This document shows, piece after piece, positions 16,323-28,149 of a DNA stretch of 64,000 nucleotides. The notes beneath the pieces are model-generated. The model did no database searches and was not told the origin of the DNA. It saw only the letters and a list, made by a program, of their open reading frames with translations. The stretch lies in contig NZ_CP022989.1 in NCBI RefSeq assembly GCF_002278075.1, forward strand, positions 2,976,001 to 3,040,000, read 5' to 3'. Each line of letters begins with the position of its first letter. The first letter of the stretch is position 1. A program made the position numbers and the translations under genes. This DNA is from Paraburkholderia aromaticivorans (GTDB lineage: Bacteria > Pseudomonadota > Gammaproteobacteria > Burkholderiales > Burkholderiaceae).

Positions 16323-16676
16323 TTAGCTGCCGCGATAGGTGCTGTACGACCACGGCGACACGAGCAGCGGCACGTGATAGTGCGCACTGGCATCGGCCAC
16401 GCCGAAGCGCAACACGACGCGATCGACGAAACGCGGCTCCGGCACCTTCGTGCCGATCGACGCGAAGTAATCGCCGGCGCCGAACACGAGTTCGTATTCG
16501 CCCGCGACTAGCGCGTCGCCTTCGAGCAGCGGCTGGTCGCAACGACCATCGTCATTGGTCAGCGTGGTTTTGAGCGCGCGGCGCGTGTCGCCTGAGAGCG
16601 CGAAGAGTTCGACCTTGATGCCCGCGCCGGGACGGCCGTTGGCAGTGTCGAGCACATGGGTAGTGAGCTTTCCCAT
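16323..16676 (-). CDS. uraH: 5-hydroxyisourate hydrolase (transthyretin-like)
   Basis: Opens 5-hydroxyisourate to OHCU, between PuuD and UraD. 117 residues from the ATG at 16676 with AAGGA about 9 nt upstream. Signature residues: His in GKLTTHVLD at the start, the YHVPLLVSPWSYSTY segment and the C-terminal tetrapeptide YRGS (114-117) that defines HIUases against true transthyretins. No signal peptide, so cytoplasmic. Confidence 0.95.
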   Translation of the reverse strand: MGKLTTHVLDTANGRPGAGIKVELFALSGDTRRALKTTLTNDDGRCDQPLLEGDALVAGEYELVFGAGDYFASIGTKVPEPRFVDRVVLRFGVADASAHYHVPLLVSPWSYSTYRGS

Positions 16677-17213
16677 TCGCAATTTTCCTTATGTGAATGC
16701 GAGGTTTCGGCGGCAGCCCGATCCAGATACGTTTGCGGCGGATCGAGGCTCCACGTCAGTGGCTACATACCCGTCGGCGAATTGAAGCGAGCGCCGTGGC
16801 AGCCATTGTAAAAAGGTTGTTCCGCTCAGCGCGCGCGAGATAGGAAAGATAATAGCTGGCGCATGACAGACAGCCCGTTGAAAGCCGCAACGAGCCTATT
16901 TTTTCGACGATCACCATGCATTTGTCTTACCGGCGGATCGTACCGGCGCCAAAAAAGGCCCACTATATCGGCGGCGTGAAGTTGGGTATCGCATTGGCGT
17001 GAGTTGTCAGCATTATTTTGGCCGTCGAAGGTTACGTCTGTGCGTTGCAGCAAACATGAATCGACGGCGATTCAGCCGCAGCACACCCCGAAGACGGCGG
17101 CAACACGCTGGGTAACCGGGCCAACGGCGTTCAACACGACGCGGCGGCACGGTGGTGTGCCGTCACATCGCGTTCGAACGGCTTTGCACGGAAGCAATGA
17201 AGCGGAGAAACGA
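16677..17213. other. divergent control region between uraH and the guanine-type deaminase gene
   Basis: No gene supported over about 540 bp. The promoters of uraH (minus) and the deaminase (plus) must be here, but I see no convincing -35/-10 pair. A tiny frame MKRRNE (17196-17216) with the stop overlapping the deaminase start (ATGA) might help re-initiate translation. Confidence 0.35.
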
Positions 17214-18611
<1,398 letters not shown>

Positions 18612-18674
18612 CGGACCAGGGCAAGGTTGTCGGCGGCGAGACAGGTGGCCGCCGGTAATCCGCAAAGCAAAGGC

Positions 18675-19607
18675 TTAAGGCTTGTCGATCAACGTCTTGG
18701 TCGCTTCGGCGACCAGGCTGCGCAGCCAGCGCACTTCGTCGGAGTAATGCACGCGCTCGTGCCACAACTGGTAGTACTGCATCGGCGGGAAATCGAGCGG
18801 TGCGGGCACCACGGTGAGCGGCAGGAATTTCGCGTAGTAATCGGCAAAGAGGCGGGTCGTCGTGAAGATCAGATCGGACTTGATCAGCACGTACGGCGCC
18901 AGATTGAAGTACGGCAACGTCACGACCACATGACGCTTTAGCCGCTCGCGCGCGAGATGCACGTCGATCGCGCCGCGCTGGCCCACCGAATAAGGAGTAG
19001 GCGCGAGATGCGGAGCGTTCAGGTACTGGTCGAGCGTGAGTCCGCCGCGTTTGGCGAACGGATGCGTGTTGCTCATCAGGCAGACGATCTGATCGACGAA
19101 CAGGTTCGACAGGTGCAACTGCTCCGGCGGCTCCGGCCAGTTGCCGACCACGATGTCGAGCTTGCCGTCTTCGAGCGCGAGTTCGTAGTCGAAGGCCGGC
19201 CCGAGCGAATGAAACTCGAGCGTCGCGTTCGGCGCGGCCTGGCGAAAACGTTCGACTACCGTCGGCACGAACAGCACGTTCAGGTAGTCCGGGCAGCCGA
19301 TCCGGTAGCAGCGGATCGAGGTCGCCGGATCGAAGTTGTGCTGCTGGAACTTGATGCGTTCGATTTCGCGCAGCGCGTTTTGCACCGGTTCGAGCAGGCG
19401 CAGGCCGTATTCCGTCGGCACCATGCCGGATTTGCCGCGCACCAGCAGCGGGTCGCCGGTGATGTCGCGCAAACGGCGCAGCGCCGCGCTGATGGCGGGT
19501 TGCGATTGATTCAGTTTGACGGCCGCGCGCGTGACGCTGCGTTCCATCAACAGGGTGTGCAAGACGCGCAGTAGGTACGTATCGATCGCCTCGCGTTGCT
19601 GACTCAT
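18675..19607 (-). CDS. LysR-family transcriptional regulator
   Basis: 310 residues. N-terminal winged HTH (MERSVTRAAVKLNQSQPAISAALRRLR split around residues 20-46) and a periplasmic-binding-like effector domain. Start at 19607 has CGGAG about 8 nt upstream; the in-frame start at 19676 would place its N-terminus in the promoter region. It lies between the deaminase and ABC importer genes and is divergent from the latter, the classic LysR arrangement, so it probably activates the importer (and perhaps the deaminase) in response to a purine. Confidence 0.88.
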   Translation of the reverse strand: MSQQREAIDTYLLRVLHTLLMERSVTRAAVKLNQSQPAISAALRRLRDITGDPLLVRGKSGMVPTEYGLRLLEPVQNALREIERIKFQQHNFDPATSIRCYRIGCPDYLNVLFVPTVVERFRQAAPNATLEFHSLGPAFDYELALEDGKLDIVVGNWPEPPEQLHLSNLFVDQIVCLMSNTHPFAKRGGLTLDQYLNAPHLAPTPYSVGQRGAIDVHLARERLKRHVVVTLPYFNLAPYVLIKSDLIFTTTRLFADYYAKFLPLTVVPAPLDFPPMQYYQLWHERVHYSDEVRWLRSLVAEATKTLIDKP

Positions 19608-19857
19608 GACTTCTCCGAAATATATGTTCTGGCTGATCGAATGGGCGTGGGGGTATATGACTTTTAATATGAACACAAAGCCGCGTCAAGAGTGGGATAC
19701 CCGCAAAGCACGCTGCGGCGCGGGTTTGCGGGAATTTTGACGGCTCGACTGAGTAGGTCGAATTAGGTATTGTCATCCGGTTGTGGTGACGGATCGCTTG
19801 CCGGCAAGGCGGGCGGGCGCGCTGTAACCGGCAGTCACTGACGTACTACGGAATCAC

Positions 19858-21459
19858 ATGAGCGACTCTTCTTATAGCAACGGCGCCGCCGCGCAGCCGG
19901 CACCCAGGCCGGAACAGGCGGCGCCCCGGTTGGTGCTTCAGGGCATCACCAAACAATATCCGGCCGTGCGAGCCAACGACGACGTCACGTTGATCGTCGC
20001 GCCGGGCGAAATCCATGCCGTGCTCGGCGAAAACGGCGCCGGCAAAAGCACGCTGATGAAAATCATCTACGGCGCCGTGCGGCCGGACGCGGGCGAGATC
20101 CAGTGGGAAGGCCAGTCGGTCGAGATCGCGAGCCCCGCGGCCGCGCGCAAGCTCGGCATCGGCATGGTGTTCCAGCATTTTTCGCTGTTCGAGACGCTCA
20201 CGGTCGGCGAAAACATCGCGCTCGCGCTCGACGAACCGTTCGATCTGAAGACGCTCTCGAAACGCATTCGCGAAGTCTCCGCCGACTACGGCCTCGATAT
20301 CGACCCGCAGCGCCACGTGCACAGCCTGACGGTAGGCGAGCGGCAACGCGTCGAGATCGTGCGCTGCCTGCTGCAGAACCCGCGTCTGCTGATCATGGAC
20401 GAGCCGACCTCGGTGCTGACGCCGCAAGCGGTCCGCAAGCTGTTCGAGACGCTGCGGCGGCTGGCCGCCGAAGGCTGCAGCATTCTCTACATCAGCCACA
20501 AGCTCGACGAAATCCAGGAACTGTGCGACACCGCGACGGTGATGCGCGGCGGCCGCGTGACCGGCCACGTGAAGCCGAAGGGCGAAACCCACGCGTCGCT
20601 CGCGCAACTGATGGTCGGCCATTCGCTGCCGGACTACACGCGGCGCGAGCACAACCCGGGCGCGGTGCTGCTCGACGTGAAGCGACTCTCGGTGGAAAGC
20701 GACGACCCGTTCGGCACCTCGCTGCGTGACGTGTCGTTCGGCGTGCATGCCGGCGAGATCTTCGGCATTGCGGGCGTCTCGGGCAACGGGCAGGCCGAAC
20801 TGCTGTCGGCGCTGTCGGGCGAAAAGCGGGGCGTGCGCGCCGACGCCGTGACGATTTGCGGCAAGGCGGCCGGGCGCCTCGGCGCGGGAGGCCGGCGCGC
20901 GCTCGGTTTCGGCTTCGTGCCAGAAGAGCGCCTCGGGCGCGGCGCGGTGCCGGCCATGACGCTGTCGGAAAACGCGCTGCTCACCGCGCATCGTCAGCAG
21001 ATGGTGAGTTCGGGCTGGATCAAGGCGGGCGCGATGCGCGCGTTCGCGAAACGCTGCATCGACGCTTTCGACGTGCGCTGCGGCGGCTCCGAAGCGCTCG
21101 CGCAGAGCCTGTCGGGCGGCAATCTGCAGAAGTACATCATGGGCCGCGAGATTCTGCAGGCGCCCAAGGTGCTGGTGGTCGCGCAGCCTACGTGGGGCGT
21201 CGACGTCGGCGCGGCGGCGTTCATTCGCCAGCAGCTGCTCGACCTGTCGGCGCGCGGTGTGGCGATTCTGGTGATCTCGGAGGAACTGGAAGAGCTGTTC
21301 GACATCTGCGACCGCATCGCGGTGCTCGCGGGCGGCAGGCTCTCGCCGGTGCGCGCCACGGGGGCGACCAATGCCGAGGAAATCGGCCGCTGGATGGCGG
21401 GCCTGTTCGGCGACCGCGAGGGTGCGGCGCCTTCCGCGGAACAGCCGGCGCACGCCTGA
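19858..21459 (+). CDS. ABC transporter ATPase, duplicated, for BMP-type purine nucleoside importer
   Basis: 533 residues with two nucleotide-binding domains, as in RbsA/BmpA-type systems. The first has Walker A GENGAGKST (about 57-65), signature LTVGERQRVEI and Walker B LLIMDEPTS. The second is the usual degenerate copy: GVSGNGQAELL in place of a canonical Walker A, signature LSGGNLQKY, Walker B-like VLVVAQPTWGVD with no catalytic Glu. Followed by two permeases and a binding protein with short gaps, so one operon. Confidence 0.9.
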   Translation: MSDSSYSNGAAAQPAPRPEQAAPRLVLQGITKQYPAVRANDDVTLIVAPGEIHAVLGENGAGKSTLMKIIYGAVRPDAGEIQWEGQSVEIASPAAARKLGIGMVFQHFSLFETLTVGENIALALDEPFDLKTLSKRIREVSADYGLDIDPQRHVHSLTVGERQRVEIVRCLLQNPRLLIMDEPTSVLTPQAVRKLFETLRRLAAEGCSILYISHKLDEIQELCDTATVMRGGRVTGHVKPKGETHASLAQLMVGHSLPDYTRREHNPGAVLLDVKRLSVESDDPFGTSLRDVSFGVHAGEIFGIAGVSGNGQAELLSALSGEKRGVRADAVTICGKAAGRLGAGGRRALGFGFVPEERLGRGAVPAMTLSENALLTAHRQQMVSSGWIKAGAMRAFAKRCIDAFDVRCGGSEALAQSLSGGNLQKYIMGREILQAPKVLVVAQPTWGVDVGAAAFIRQQLLDLSARGVAILVISEELEELFDICDRIAVLAGGRLSPVRATGATNAEEIGRWMAGLFGDREGAAPSAEQPAHA

Positions 21460-21536
21460 TCCGGCCTGCGGCGCACGCGCGTCAGGTCGCCCGGTATCAG
21501 GACCAGAACCAGAACCCAGATAAGCACACGCTACCC

Positions 21537-22643
21537 ATGACTCTTCCGTATCGACTCGAAGCACGCACGACGCCCTCGCGCACCATGCAGCTCGCCGTGC
21601 CGCTGATCGCCGCGTTGCTCACGCTCGCGATCGGCTTTCTGATCTTCAGCCTCGTCGGGCGTGATCCGTTGCAGGCCATGCACGCGTTTTTCATCGAACC
21701 GCTCTCCAGCGTGAACGGCTGGTCCGAACTGCTGCTCAAGGCGTCGCCGTTGTGCCTGATCGGCCTCGGTCTTGCCATCGGCTATCGCGCCAATGTCTGG
21801 AACATCGGCGCCGAAGGGCAGATGCTGCTCGGCGGTATCGCCGCGAGCGGCGTCGCCATCTACTTCGATCAGGCCACCGGCTGGTGGATCCTGCCGACCA
21901 TGATGATCGCCGGCGTGCTCGGCGGCATGGCGTGGGCGGCGATTCCGGCACTGCTCAAGAGCCGCTTCAACACCAACGAGATTCTGGTCAGCCTGATGCT
22001 CACCTATGTGGCCACGCAACTGCTGATCTACCTGGTGAGCGGCCCGTGGCGCGATCCGCAGGGCATGAACTTCCCGCTCTCGGAGATGTTCAGCGGCGAC
22101 GCGCTCTATCCGACTTTCTCCGGCGACTGGCACATCAAATGGCTGCGCGGCACGCGCCTGAACGCGTCGGTGTTCGTCACGCTGATCGCGATTCCGCTCG
22201 TGTGGGTCTTCATGCGCAAGAGCTTCGCGGGCTACCGCATGAACGTCGGCGGTCTCGCGCCGCTCGCCGCGCGCTACGCCGGCTTCTCCGACAAGAAGAC
22301 CATCTGGACCTCGCTGCTGATCAGCGGCGGCCTGGCTGGCCTCGCCGGCATGGGGGAGATCGCCGGCCCGATCGGGCAATTGCAGGCCACGTGGTCGCCG
22401 GGTTACGGCTTCACGGCGATCATCGTCGTGTTCGTGGGGCGGCTGCATCCGCTTGGCATCGTGCTCGCGAGCCTGCTGATGGCGTTGCTGTATCTCGGCG
22501 GCGAAGCGGTGCAGACCTCGATGCAACTGCCGCAGGCGCTGTCCGGCGTGTTCCAGGGGCTGTTGCTGTTCTGCCTGCTGGGCGCCGACCTGTTCGTGAA
22601 CTACCGGGTGCGGCGCCGAACGCTGGCCGCCCTGGCTCACTGA
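21537..22643 (+). CDS. ABC transporter permease (BmpC/YufP type)
   Basis: 368 residues with about ten hydrophobic segments. The conserved stretch NVWNIGAEGQMLLGGIAA (around 84-101) and FNTNEILVSLMLTYVA identify the purine nucleoside branch of these permeases. ATG at 21537; an in-frame extension into the preceding gene is only a shadow. Confidence 0.9.
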   Translation: MTLPYRLEARTTPSRTMQLAVPLIAALLTLAIGFLIFSLVGRDPLQAMHAFFIEPLSSVNGWSELLLKASPLCLIGLGLAIGYRANVWNIGAEGQMLLGGIAASGVAIYFDQATGWWILPTMMIAGVLGGMAWAAIPALLKSRFNTNEILVSLMLTYVATQLLIYLVSGPWRDPQGMNFPLSEMFSGDALYPTFSGDWHIKWLRGTRLNASVFVTLIAIPLVWVFMRKSFAGYRMNVGGLAPLAARYAGFSDKKTIWTSLLISGGLAGLAGMGEIAGPIGQLQATWSPGYGFTAIIVVFVGRLHPLGIVLASLLMALLYLGGEAVQTSMQLPQALSGVFQGLLLFCLLGADLFVNYRVRRRTLAALAH

Positions 22644-22691
22644 TCGGCTCGCCGACATTCGCTCACTGCTAACTGATTCCGCCGGATCCCC

Positions 22692-23621
22692 ATGGACATT
22701 CAACAAGCCAGCTCGCTCACCTCGAGCGCCGTCACCGCCGCGATTCCGCTGATGTTCGCGGGCGCCGGCGAACTCGTCACCGAAAAATCGGGCGTCCTCA
22801 ACCTCGGCGTCGAAGGCATGATGCTGATGGGCGCGGTGACCGGCTACGCGGTCACCGCGATCACCGGCAACCCGTGGCTCGGCGTGCTCGCCGCGATCGG
22901 CGCCGGTCTCGCCATGTCGCTGCTGTTCGCCTTTCTCACGCTCACCATGCTCGCCAACCAGGTCGCCACCGGCCTGTCGCTGACGATCTTCGGCATCGGC
23001 CTCTCGGCGTATGTCGGCAAGCCCTATACGTCGGCGGCGGTGCGCGCGACCATCGACACATGGACCATTCCCGGCCTTTCGAAGATTCCGGTGCTCGGCC
23101 CCGCGCTGTTCAGCCTCACGCCGCTCGATTACCTCGCGTTCCTGATGTTCGCGGTGATCGGCTGGTTCCTGTATCGCACGCGCGCGGGCCTCGTGCTGCG
23201 CTCGGTGGGCGAATCGCCGCAAGTGGCGCACTCGGTCGGCTTTCCGGTGGTCGGCGTGCGCTACGGCGCGGTGGCCTTCGGCGGTGGCATGGCCGGGCTC
23301 GCGGGCGGCTATTATTCGATCGTCAATCTGCACCTGTGGCAGGAGCAGCTCACCTCGGGGCGCGGCTGGATCGCGCTCGCGCTGGTCGTGTTCGCGACGT
23401 GGCGCCCGGGGCGCCTGCTGATCGGCGCGCTGTTGTTCGGCGCCGTGACCGGCCTGCAGTTCTACGCGCAGGCGATCGGCGTGCCGGTGCCGACGCAGTT
23501 CCTCGCGATGCTGCCGTACGTCGCGACGATCGTCGTGCTGGTGCTGATCTCGCGCAATCCGAATACGATCCGGCTGAATGCACCTGCTTCGCTCGGCAAG
23601 CCGTTCTTCTCGGCGGGCTGA
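22692..23621 (+). CDS. ABC transporter permease (BmpB/YufQ type)
   Basis: 309 residues, the partner permease, with [16 protein letters not shown] near residues 34-49 as the counterpart of the first permease's motif and roughly eight to ten membrane segments. Starts 48 nt after its partner. Confidence 0.9.
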   Translation: MDIQQASSLTSSAVTAAIPLMFAGAGELVTEKSGVLNLGVEGMMLMGAVTGYAVTAITGNPWLGVLAAIGAGLAMSLLFAFLTLTMLANQVATGLSLTIFGIGLSAYVGKPYTSAAVRATIDTWTIPGLSKIPVLGPALFSLTPLDYLAFLMFAVIGWFLYRTRAGLVLRSVGESPQVAHSVGFPVVGVRYGAVAFGGGMAGLAGGYYSIVNLHLWQEQLTSGRGWIALALVVFATWRPGRLLIGALLFGAVTGLQFYAQAIGVPVPTQFLAMLPYVATIVVLVLISRNPNTIRLNAPASLGKPFFSAG

Positions 23622-23678
23622 TCGGCCACCCATCGGCCATACGCTTCACATCATTCGATAAACACGACAGGAGAAAAC

Positions 23679-24773
23679 ATGAAGAGAAGAAATCTGCTGA
23701 CCGCTTTCGCGTGGGGCGCGGCCTCGCTGGCGCTCGCGGCGCCGCTCGCGCAAAGCGCGCAGGCCGCCGATGCGCCGGGCGTCGCGTTCGTCTACCTCGG
23801 CAATCCGGGCGATGCCGGCTGGACCTTCGCGCACGACCAGGGCTCGAAGGAAGCGGAAGCGAAGTTCGGCAGCAAGATCAAGATCACCCGCATCGAAAAC
23901 GTGCCGGAATCGGCCGACTCCGAGCGCGTGTTCCGCGATCTGGCGAACAAGGGCAACAAGATCATCATCGGTTCGAGCTTCGGCTACCAGGACTTTGAAC
24001 TGAAGGTCGCCAAGGATTTCCCGGACACCGTTTTCCTGCACGCGACCGGCTACAAGAAGGCGCCGAACTTCGGCACCTATGACGTGCGCATGTATCAGGG
24101 CGCGTATCTCGCCGGCGTCGCCGCGGGTTATGTGACGAAGACCAACACGCTCGGCTTCGTGGCGTCGGTGCCGATTCCGGAAGTGATCCGCAACATCAAC
24201 GCGTACACGCTGGGCGCGCGTTCGGTGAATCCGAAGGTGCACACCAAGGTCATCTGGATCAACAGCTGGTTCGATCCGGGCAAGGAAAAGCAGGCGGCGG
24301 AAACGCTGATCGGTCAGGGCGCCGACGTGCTGCTGCAAAACACCGATTCGAGCGCCACGCTCGCCACGGCATCGGAAAAGCACGTGCACGCGTTCGGCTG
24401 GGATTCGGACATGAAGAAGTTCGGTCCTGACGCGCATCTTGGTTCGGTGGTCGCGCACTGGGGCGTGTATTACAACGCGGCGATCCAGCAGGTGCTGGAC
24501 GGCAAGTGGAAGAACGACCCGGTGTGGTGGGGCATTCCGCAGAAGGCCGTCAATCTCGAAGATCTGAATACGGCCGCGATTCCGGCCGACGCGCAGAAGC
24601 AGGTCTCGACCAAACGCGACGAACTGGCGGGCGGCAAGTGGGACGTGTTCACCGGTCCGATCAAGGATCAAGCCGGCGCGGTGAAGGTGCCGGCGGGCAA
24701 GACGCTGACCGATCCGGAACTGCAACGCCTGAACTGGTATGTGGAAGGCGTGGACGGGTCGCTGCCGAAGTGA
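23679..24773 (+). CDS. BMP-family substrate-binding protein
   Basis: 364 residues with a Sec signal peptide (basic MKRRN, hydrophobic core, cleavage near AQAAD at 26-30). The mature part is a BMP/PnrA-like binding protein; GNPGDAGWTFAHDQG and the DSSATLATASEK region line the ligand pocket in relatives that bind purine nucleosides. Strong AGGAG before the ATG suggests high expression, usual for binding proteins. Next to a deaminase and urate genes, so a purine nucleoside or base is the likely cargo. Confidence 0.9.
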   Translation: MKRRNLLTAFAWGAASLALAAPLAQSAQAADAPGVAFVYLGNPGDAGWTFAHDQGSKEAEAKFGSKIKITRIENVPESADSERVFRDLANKGNKIIIGSSFGYQDFELKVAKDFPDTVFLHATGYKKAPNFGTYDVRMYQGAYLAGVAAGYVTKTNTLGFVASVPIPEVIRNINAYTLGARSVNPKVHTKVIWINSWFDPGKEKQAAETLIGQGADVLLQNTDSSATLATASEKHVHAFGWDSDMKKFGPDAHLGSVVAHWGVYYNAAIQQVLDGKWKNDPVWWGIPQKAVNLEDLNTAAIPADAQKQVSTKRDELAGGKWDVFTGPIKDQAGAVKVPAGKTLTDPELQRLNWYVEGVDGSLPK

Positions 24774-24863
24774 GGGCGTCGGCTGTGTAGCGGCGTCGGG
24801 AAACGATGCCTGAAGCGGCGTCGAACAGCCCGATCAGGCGGCGGTCTTGGCAACCGCTTCGAG

Positions 24864-24895
24864 AAGCTGCGTCCGGTACGGACGCAGCTTTTTTT
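24864..24895 (+). terminator. strong terminator after the purine ABC operon
   Basis: Twelve-bp perfect stem (24864-24875 / 24879-24890) with loop GTA and TTTTTTT tail. Confidence 0.92.
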
Positions 24896-24936
24896 CATTG
24901 TGGATTTTTCGCGCCGGCTTGCGCGCCGGCCATACT

Positions 24937-25143
24937 TCAGTCGATGCGCAAGCCGACCTTGATGGTCACCTGCCAGTAAGCAACCTTGTCGTTCTCGATC
25001 TGGCCCCGAGTCTCCGTCACTTCGAACCAGTGCAGATTGCGTAGCGTTTTCGACGCTTTCGCAATGGCCGTGCTGATGGCGTCGTCGATCGATTTGGTCG
25101 ACGAGCCGGTCAGTTCGATCTGTTTGTAGACGTGTTCGGACAT
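24937..25143 (-). CDS. dodecin (flavin-binding)
   Basis: 68-residue protein forming a dodecameric shell that stores or buffers flavins. The family pattern is complete: MSEHVYKQIELTGSS, KASKTLRNLHWFEV with the flavin-stacking Trp, and GQIENDKVAYWQVTIKVG. AAAGGAGG lies 8 nt before the ATG. Divergent from the dehydrogenase-like gene. Confidence 0.95.
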   Translation of the reverse strand: MSEHVYKQIELTGSSTKSIDDAISTAIAKASKTLRNLHWFEVTETRGQIENDKVAYWQVTIKVGLRID

Positions 25144-25316
25144 GAACTTCCTCCTTTGATCTTCGTTGGTGTTCGAAAAGTATAGGCAACGCCAGCGCCG
25201 CGAATGGCTCTCGCTTGAGCGGATCATGTCGCACATGCCGTGCCCGGTATGCCGTAGCCGGACACGGCCGTTATCATGTACGCGCAACTCAATCTGAAAT
25301 CCGACGAGGTTCGAAA

Positions 25317-26288
25317 GTGGAAATTGGTTTTTGCGGTCCCGGTTTGATGGGCGCGCCGATGATCCGGCATCTGCTGCGCGCGGGGCATCTCGTGCATGTG
25401 TGGAATCGCACGCGGGCCAAGGCCGAAGCGCTGCGGGCGGACGGCGCCCAGGTGGTCGACACGCCGCGTGAGCTCGCGGCGCGCTGCGAGGCGGTGCTGC
25501 TGTGCGTCGCGGACGCCGCCGCGGTCGAACAGACCGTTTTCGGTGCGTTGGGCCTCCTGAGCGCGGATGCGCCCGTATCGGGCCGCTTGCGCTGGATCGT
25601 CGATCACTCCAGCATTCCGCCTGCCGCGACGCGCGCCTTCGCGCAGCGCGCGGCGGCGCTGTCGGCGGTTCGAGCAGGCGAAAGCGCGGCCGACAGCGCG
25701 GGCGAAAGCGCGGGCAAAGTCGCGGGCGAGCTGGCCGGCGGGCCCGGCTGGATCGACGCGCCGGTCTCGGGCGGCGTGGCCGGCGCCACGGCCGGCACGC
25801 TGGCCGTCATGGCGGGCGGCGCGGCCGCGGATGTCGAAGCCGTCAGGCCGCTGCTCGGCGCCTACGCGGCGCGCGTCACGCACATGGGCGAGGTCGGCGC
25901 CGGACAAACCGCCAAGCTGTGCAATCAGACCATCGTCACCGCGACGCTGGCGGCGATCGCCGAGGCGGTCAGTCTCGCGCAGCGCAGCGGGCTCGACGCC
26001 TCCCGGCTGACCGAGGGTCTCGCCGGCGGCTGGGCCGACTCGGTGCTGCTGCAGCTTTTCGTGCCGCGCATGACGCAAAGCGGCCTCGCGCCGATCGGCG
26101 CGTTCCGGACCTTTCAAAAGGACGTCGACACGGTGGCGGCGACCGCGTATGAGACCGGCACGCCGATGCCGGTATCGTCGACGGTTCAGCAATTGCTGCG
26201 GCTCGGCGCGGCGATGGGGCTCGGCGAGGCCGACCTGTCGGCCTTCATCGACGTTTTGCAGACGCCAAGAGGCGGCCAAAGGCAGTAG
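25317..26288 (+). CDS. NAD(P)-dependent beta-hydroxyacid dehydrogenase-like oxidoreductase
   Basis: 323 residues from the GTG at 25317 (CGAGG upstream); MEIGFCGPGLMGAPM puts the GxGxxG nucleotide motif at the N-terminus where the family has it. The substrate motif DAPVSGG (148-154) and the catalytic Lys region GQTAKLCNQ identify the 3-hydroxyisobutyrate/tartronate semialdehyde reductase family. A tartronate semialdehyde reductase would suit glyoxylate from allantoin, but this is inference. Between the Rossmann half and DAPVSGG is an extra stretch (about 113-143) rich in Ala, Gly, Ser and Glu with repeated SAGE units, absent from typical members. Confidence 0.85.
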   Translation: MEIGFCGPGLMGAPMIRHLLRAGHLVHVWNRTRAKAEALRADGAQVVDTPRELAARCEAVLLCVADAAAVEQTVFGALGLLSADAPVSGRLRWIVDHSSIPPAATRAFAQRAAALSAVRAGESAADSAGESAGKVAGELAGGPGWIDAPVSGGVAGATAGTLAVMAGGAAADVEAVRPLLGAYAARVTHMGEVGAGQTAKLCNQTIVTATLAAIAEAVSLAQRSGLDASRLTEGLAGGWADSVLLQLFVPRMTQSGLAPIGAFRTFQKDVDTVAATAYETGTPMPVSSTVQQLLRLGAAMGLGEADLSAFIDVLQTPRGGQRQ

Positions 26289-26371
26289 CGCGACGCGCGC
26301 GCGGGTTGAAATCGCGATAACCTGCTAAAATATTGGGTTTTTCGCCGATATCACATTCAAAGGGACGCGCC

Positions 26372-27964
26372 GTGCTGTCTACCGTCAATATCACCATGCA
26401 ATTCGGGCCGAAGCCCCTCTTCGAGAACATCTCGGTCAAATTCGGGGAAGGGAACCGCTATGGCCTGATCGGTGCGAACGGCTGCGGCAAGTCCACCTTC
26501 ATGAAGATTCTGGGCAGCGACCTGGAGCCGAGCTCCGGCACCGTCATGCTCGAGCCGAACGTGCGCCTCGGCAAACTGCGTCAGGACCAGTTCGCATACG
26601 AAGACGTACGCGTGCTCGACGTCGTGATGATGGGCCACACGGAAATGTGGGCCGCCATGACCGAGCGCGACGCGATCTACGCGAACCCCGACGCGACGGA
26701 CGACGACTACATGCACGCCGCCGAGCTCGAAGCGAAGTTCGCCGAGTACGACGGCTACACGGCCGAAGCGCGCGCGGGCGAGCTGCTGCTCGGCATCGGC
26801 ATCGCGATCGAGGACCACAACGGCCCGATGAGCAACGTCGCGCCGGGCTGGAAGCTGCGCGTGCTGCTCGCGCAGGCGCTGTTCTCGAAGCCGGACGTGC
26901 TGCTGCTGGACGAGCCGACCAACAACCTGGACATCAACTCGATCCGTTGGCTGGAAGACGTGCTCAACCAGTACAACTCGACGATGATCATCATCTCGCA
27001 CGATCGCCACTTCCTGAACCAGGTCTGCACGCACATGGCCGACATGGACTTCGGCACGCTGAAGGTCTATCCGGGCAACTACGACGACTACATGCTGGCG
27101 AGCACGCAGGCGCGCGAGCGTCAGCAGAACGCCAACGCGAAGGCGAAGGAACGCGTCGCCGACCTGCAGGACTTCGTGCGCCGCTTCTCGGCGAACAAGT
27201 CGAAGGCGCGTCAGGCCACCAGCCGTCTGAAGATGATCGACAAGATCAAGATCGAGGAATTCAAGCCGTCGTCGCGGCAGAACCCGTTCATCCGCTTCGA
27301 GTACGAGAAGAAGCTGCACAACATCGCGGTGGTGGCCGAGAAGATCTCGAAGAAGTACGATCGTCAGATTTTTAACGACTTCAGCATCAGCGTGCAGCCG
27401 GGCGAGCGTATCGCGATCATCGGCGAGAACGGCGCGGGCAAGACCACGCTGCTGCGCTCGCTGCTCGGCAAGCTGGAGCTCGATCACGGCACGGTGAAGT
27501 GGGCCGAGAACGCGAACATCGGTTACATGCCGCAGGATACGTACGAGGAGTTTCCGGACGACGTCACGCTGATGGACTGGATCGACGTCTATCGCAAGGA
27601 AGGCGACGACGAGCAGATGGTGCGCGGCACGCTCGGCCGGCTGCTGTTCAACGCCGACGACATCCGCAAGTCGGTCAAGGTGCTCTCCGGCGGCGAGAAG
27701 GGCCGCATGATCTGGGGCAAGCTCATGCTGGGCCGCCACAACGTGCTGCTGATGGACGAGCCGACCAACCACATGGACATGGAATCGATCGAGTCGCTGC
27801 AGATCGCGCTCGACAAGTTCGAAGGCACGCTGATCTTCGTTTCACACGATCGTGAATTCGTGAGCGGCCTCGCGAACCGGATCATCGAGGTGAAGACGAA
27901 CGGCACGCTGAACGATTTCGGCGGCAATTACGAAGACTTCCTGTTGAGTCAGGGCGTGCAGTAA
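26372..27964 (+). CDS. ABC-F family ATPase (YbiT type)
   Basis: 530 residues, the same length as E. coli YbiT. Two ATP-binding domains without membrane segments: Walker [10 protein letters not shown] (about 36-44) and GENGAGKTT, Walker [12 protein letters not shown] and [11 protein letters not shown], the ABC-F hallmark. A charged linker between them (around 230-310) corresponds to the P-site tRNA interaction motif. ABC-F proteins act on ribosomes. GTG start at 26372 with AAAGGG upstream. Confidence 0.92.
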   Translation: MLSTVNITMQFGPKPLFENISVKFGEGNRYGLIGANGCGKSTFMKILGSDLEPSSGTVMLEPNVRLGKLRQDQFAYEDVRVLDVVMMGHTEMWAAMTERDAIYANPDATDDDYMHAAELEAKFAEYDGYTAEARAGELLLGIGIAIEDHNGPMSNVAPGWKLRVLLAQALFSKPDVLLLDEPTNNLDINSIRWLEDVLNQYNSTMIIISHDRHFLNQVCTHMADMDFGTLKVYPGNYDDYMLASTQARERQQNANAKAKERVADLQDFVRRFSANKSKARQATSRLKMIDKIKIEEFKPSSRQNPFIRFEYEKKLHNIAVVAEKISKKYDRQIFNDFSISVQPGERIAIIGENGAGKTTLLRSLLGKLELDHGTVKWAENANIGYMPQDTYEEFPDDVTLMDWIDVYRKEGDDEQMVRGTLGRLLFNADDIRKSVKVLSGGEKGRMIWGKLMLGRHNVLLMDEPTNHMDMESIESLQIALDKFEGTLIFVSHDREFVSGLANRIIEVKTNGTLNDFGGNYEDFLLSQGVQ

Positions 27965-28054
27965 GCGTCCGAAATTGCTCGCTCATAAGGGGCTTCGTCT
28001 CTGTGGCACAGTAGGGACGTGATCCTGTAGCGAGTCGATTTTCTGAGGACCAAG

Positions 28055-28091
28055 GGCGTGCAACCGGCAACGGTTGCACGCCTTTTGTTTT
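28055..28091 (+). terminator. terminator after the ABC-F gene
   Basis: Twelve-bp perfect stem (28055-28066 / 28071-28082), loop GCAA, then TTTTGTTTT. It separates the ABC-F gene from the convergent acyltransferase. Confidence 0.9.
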
Positions 28092-28149
28092 CCGAGCATC
28101 GAACGGTGCTCGCCGGCGCCCGAATCGCGCCTGTCGATCCGAACGGCTT

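Noticed and set aside
21531..23633. 700-codon antisense frame across the two ABC permeases
   Set aside because: Low-complexity Arg/His/Gln-rich product without domains; shadow of coding strand.
28010..28050. CTGT...ACAG motif resembling a second SOS box
   Set aside because: The half-sites are only 3 bases apart (CTGTGGCACAG), not 8, so LexA would not be expected to bind.
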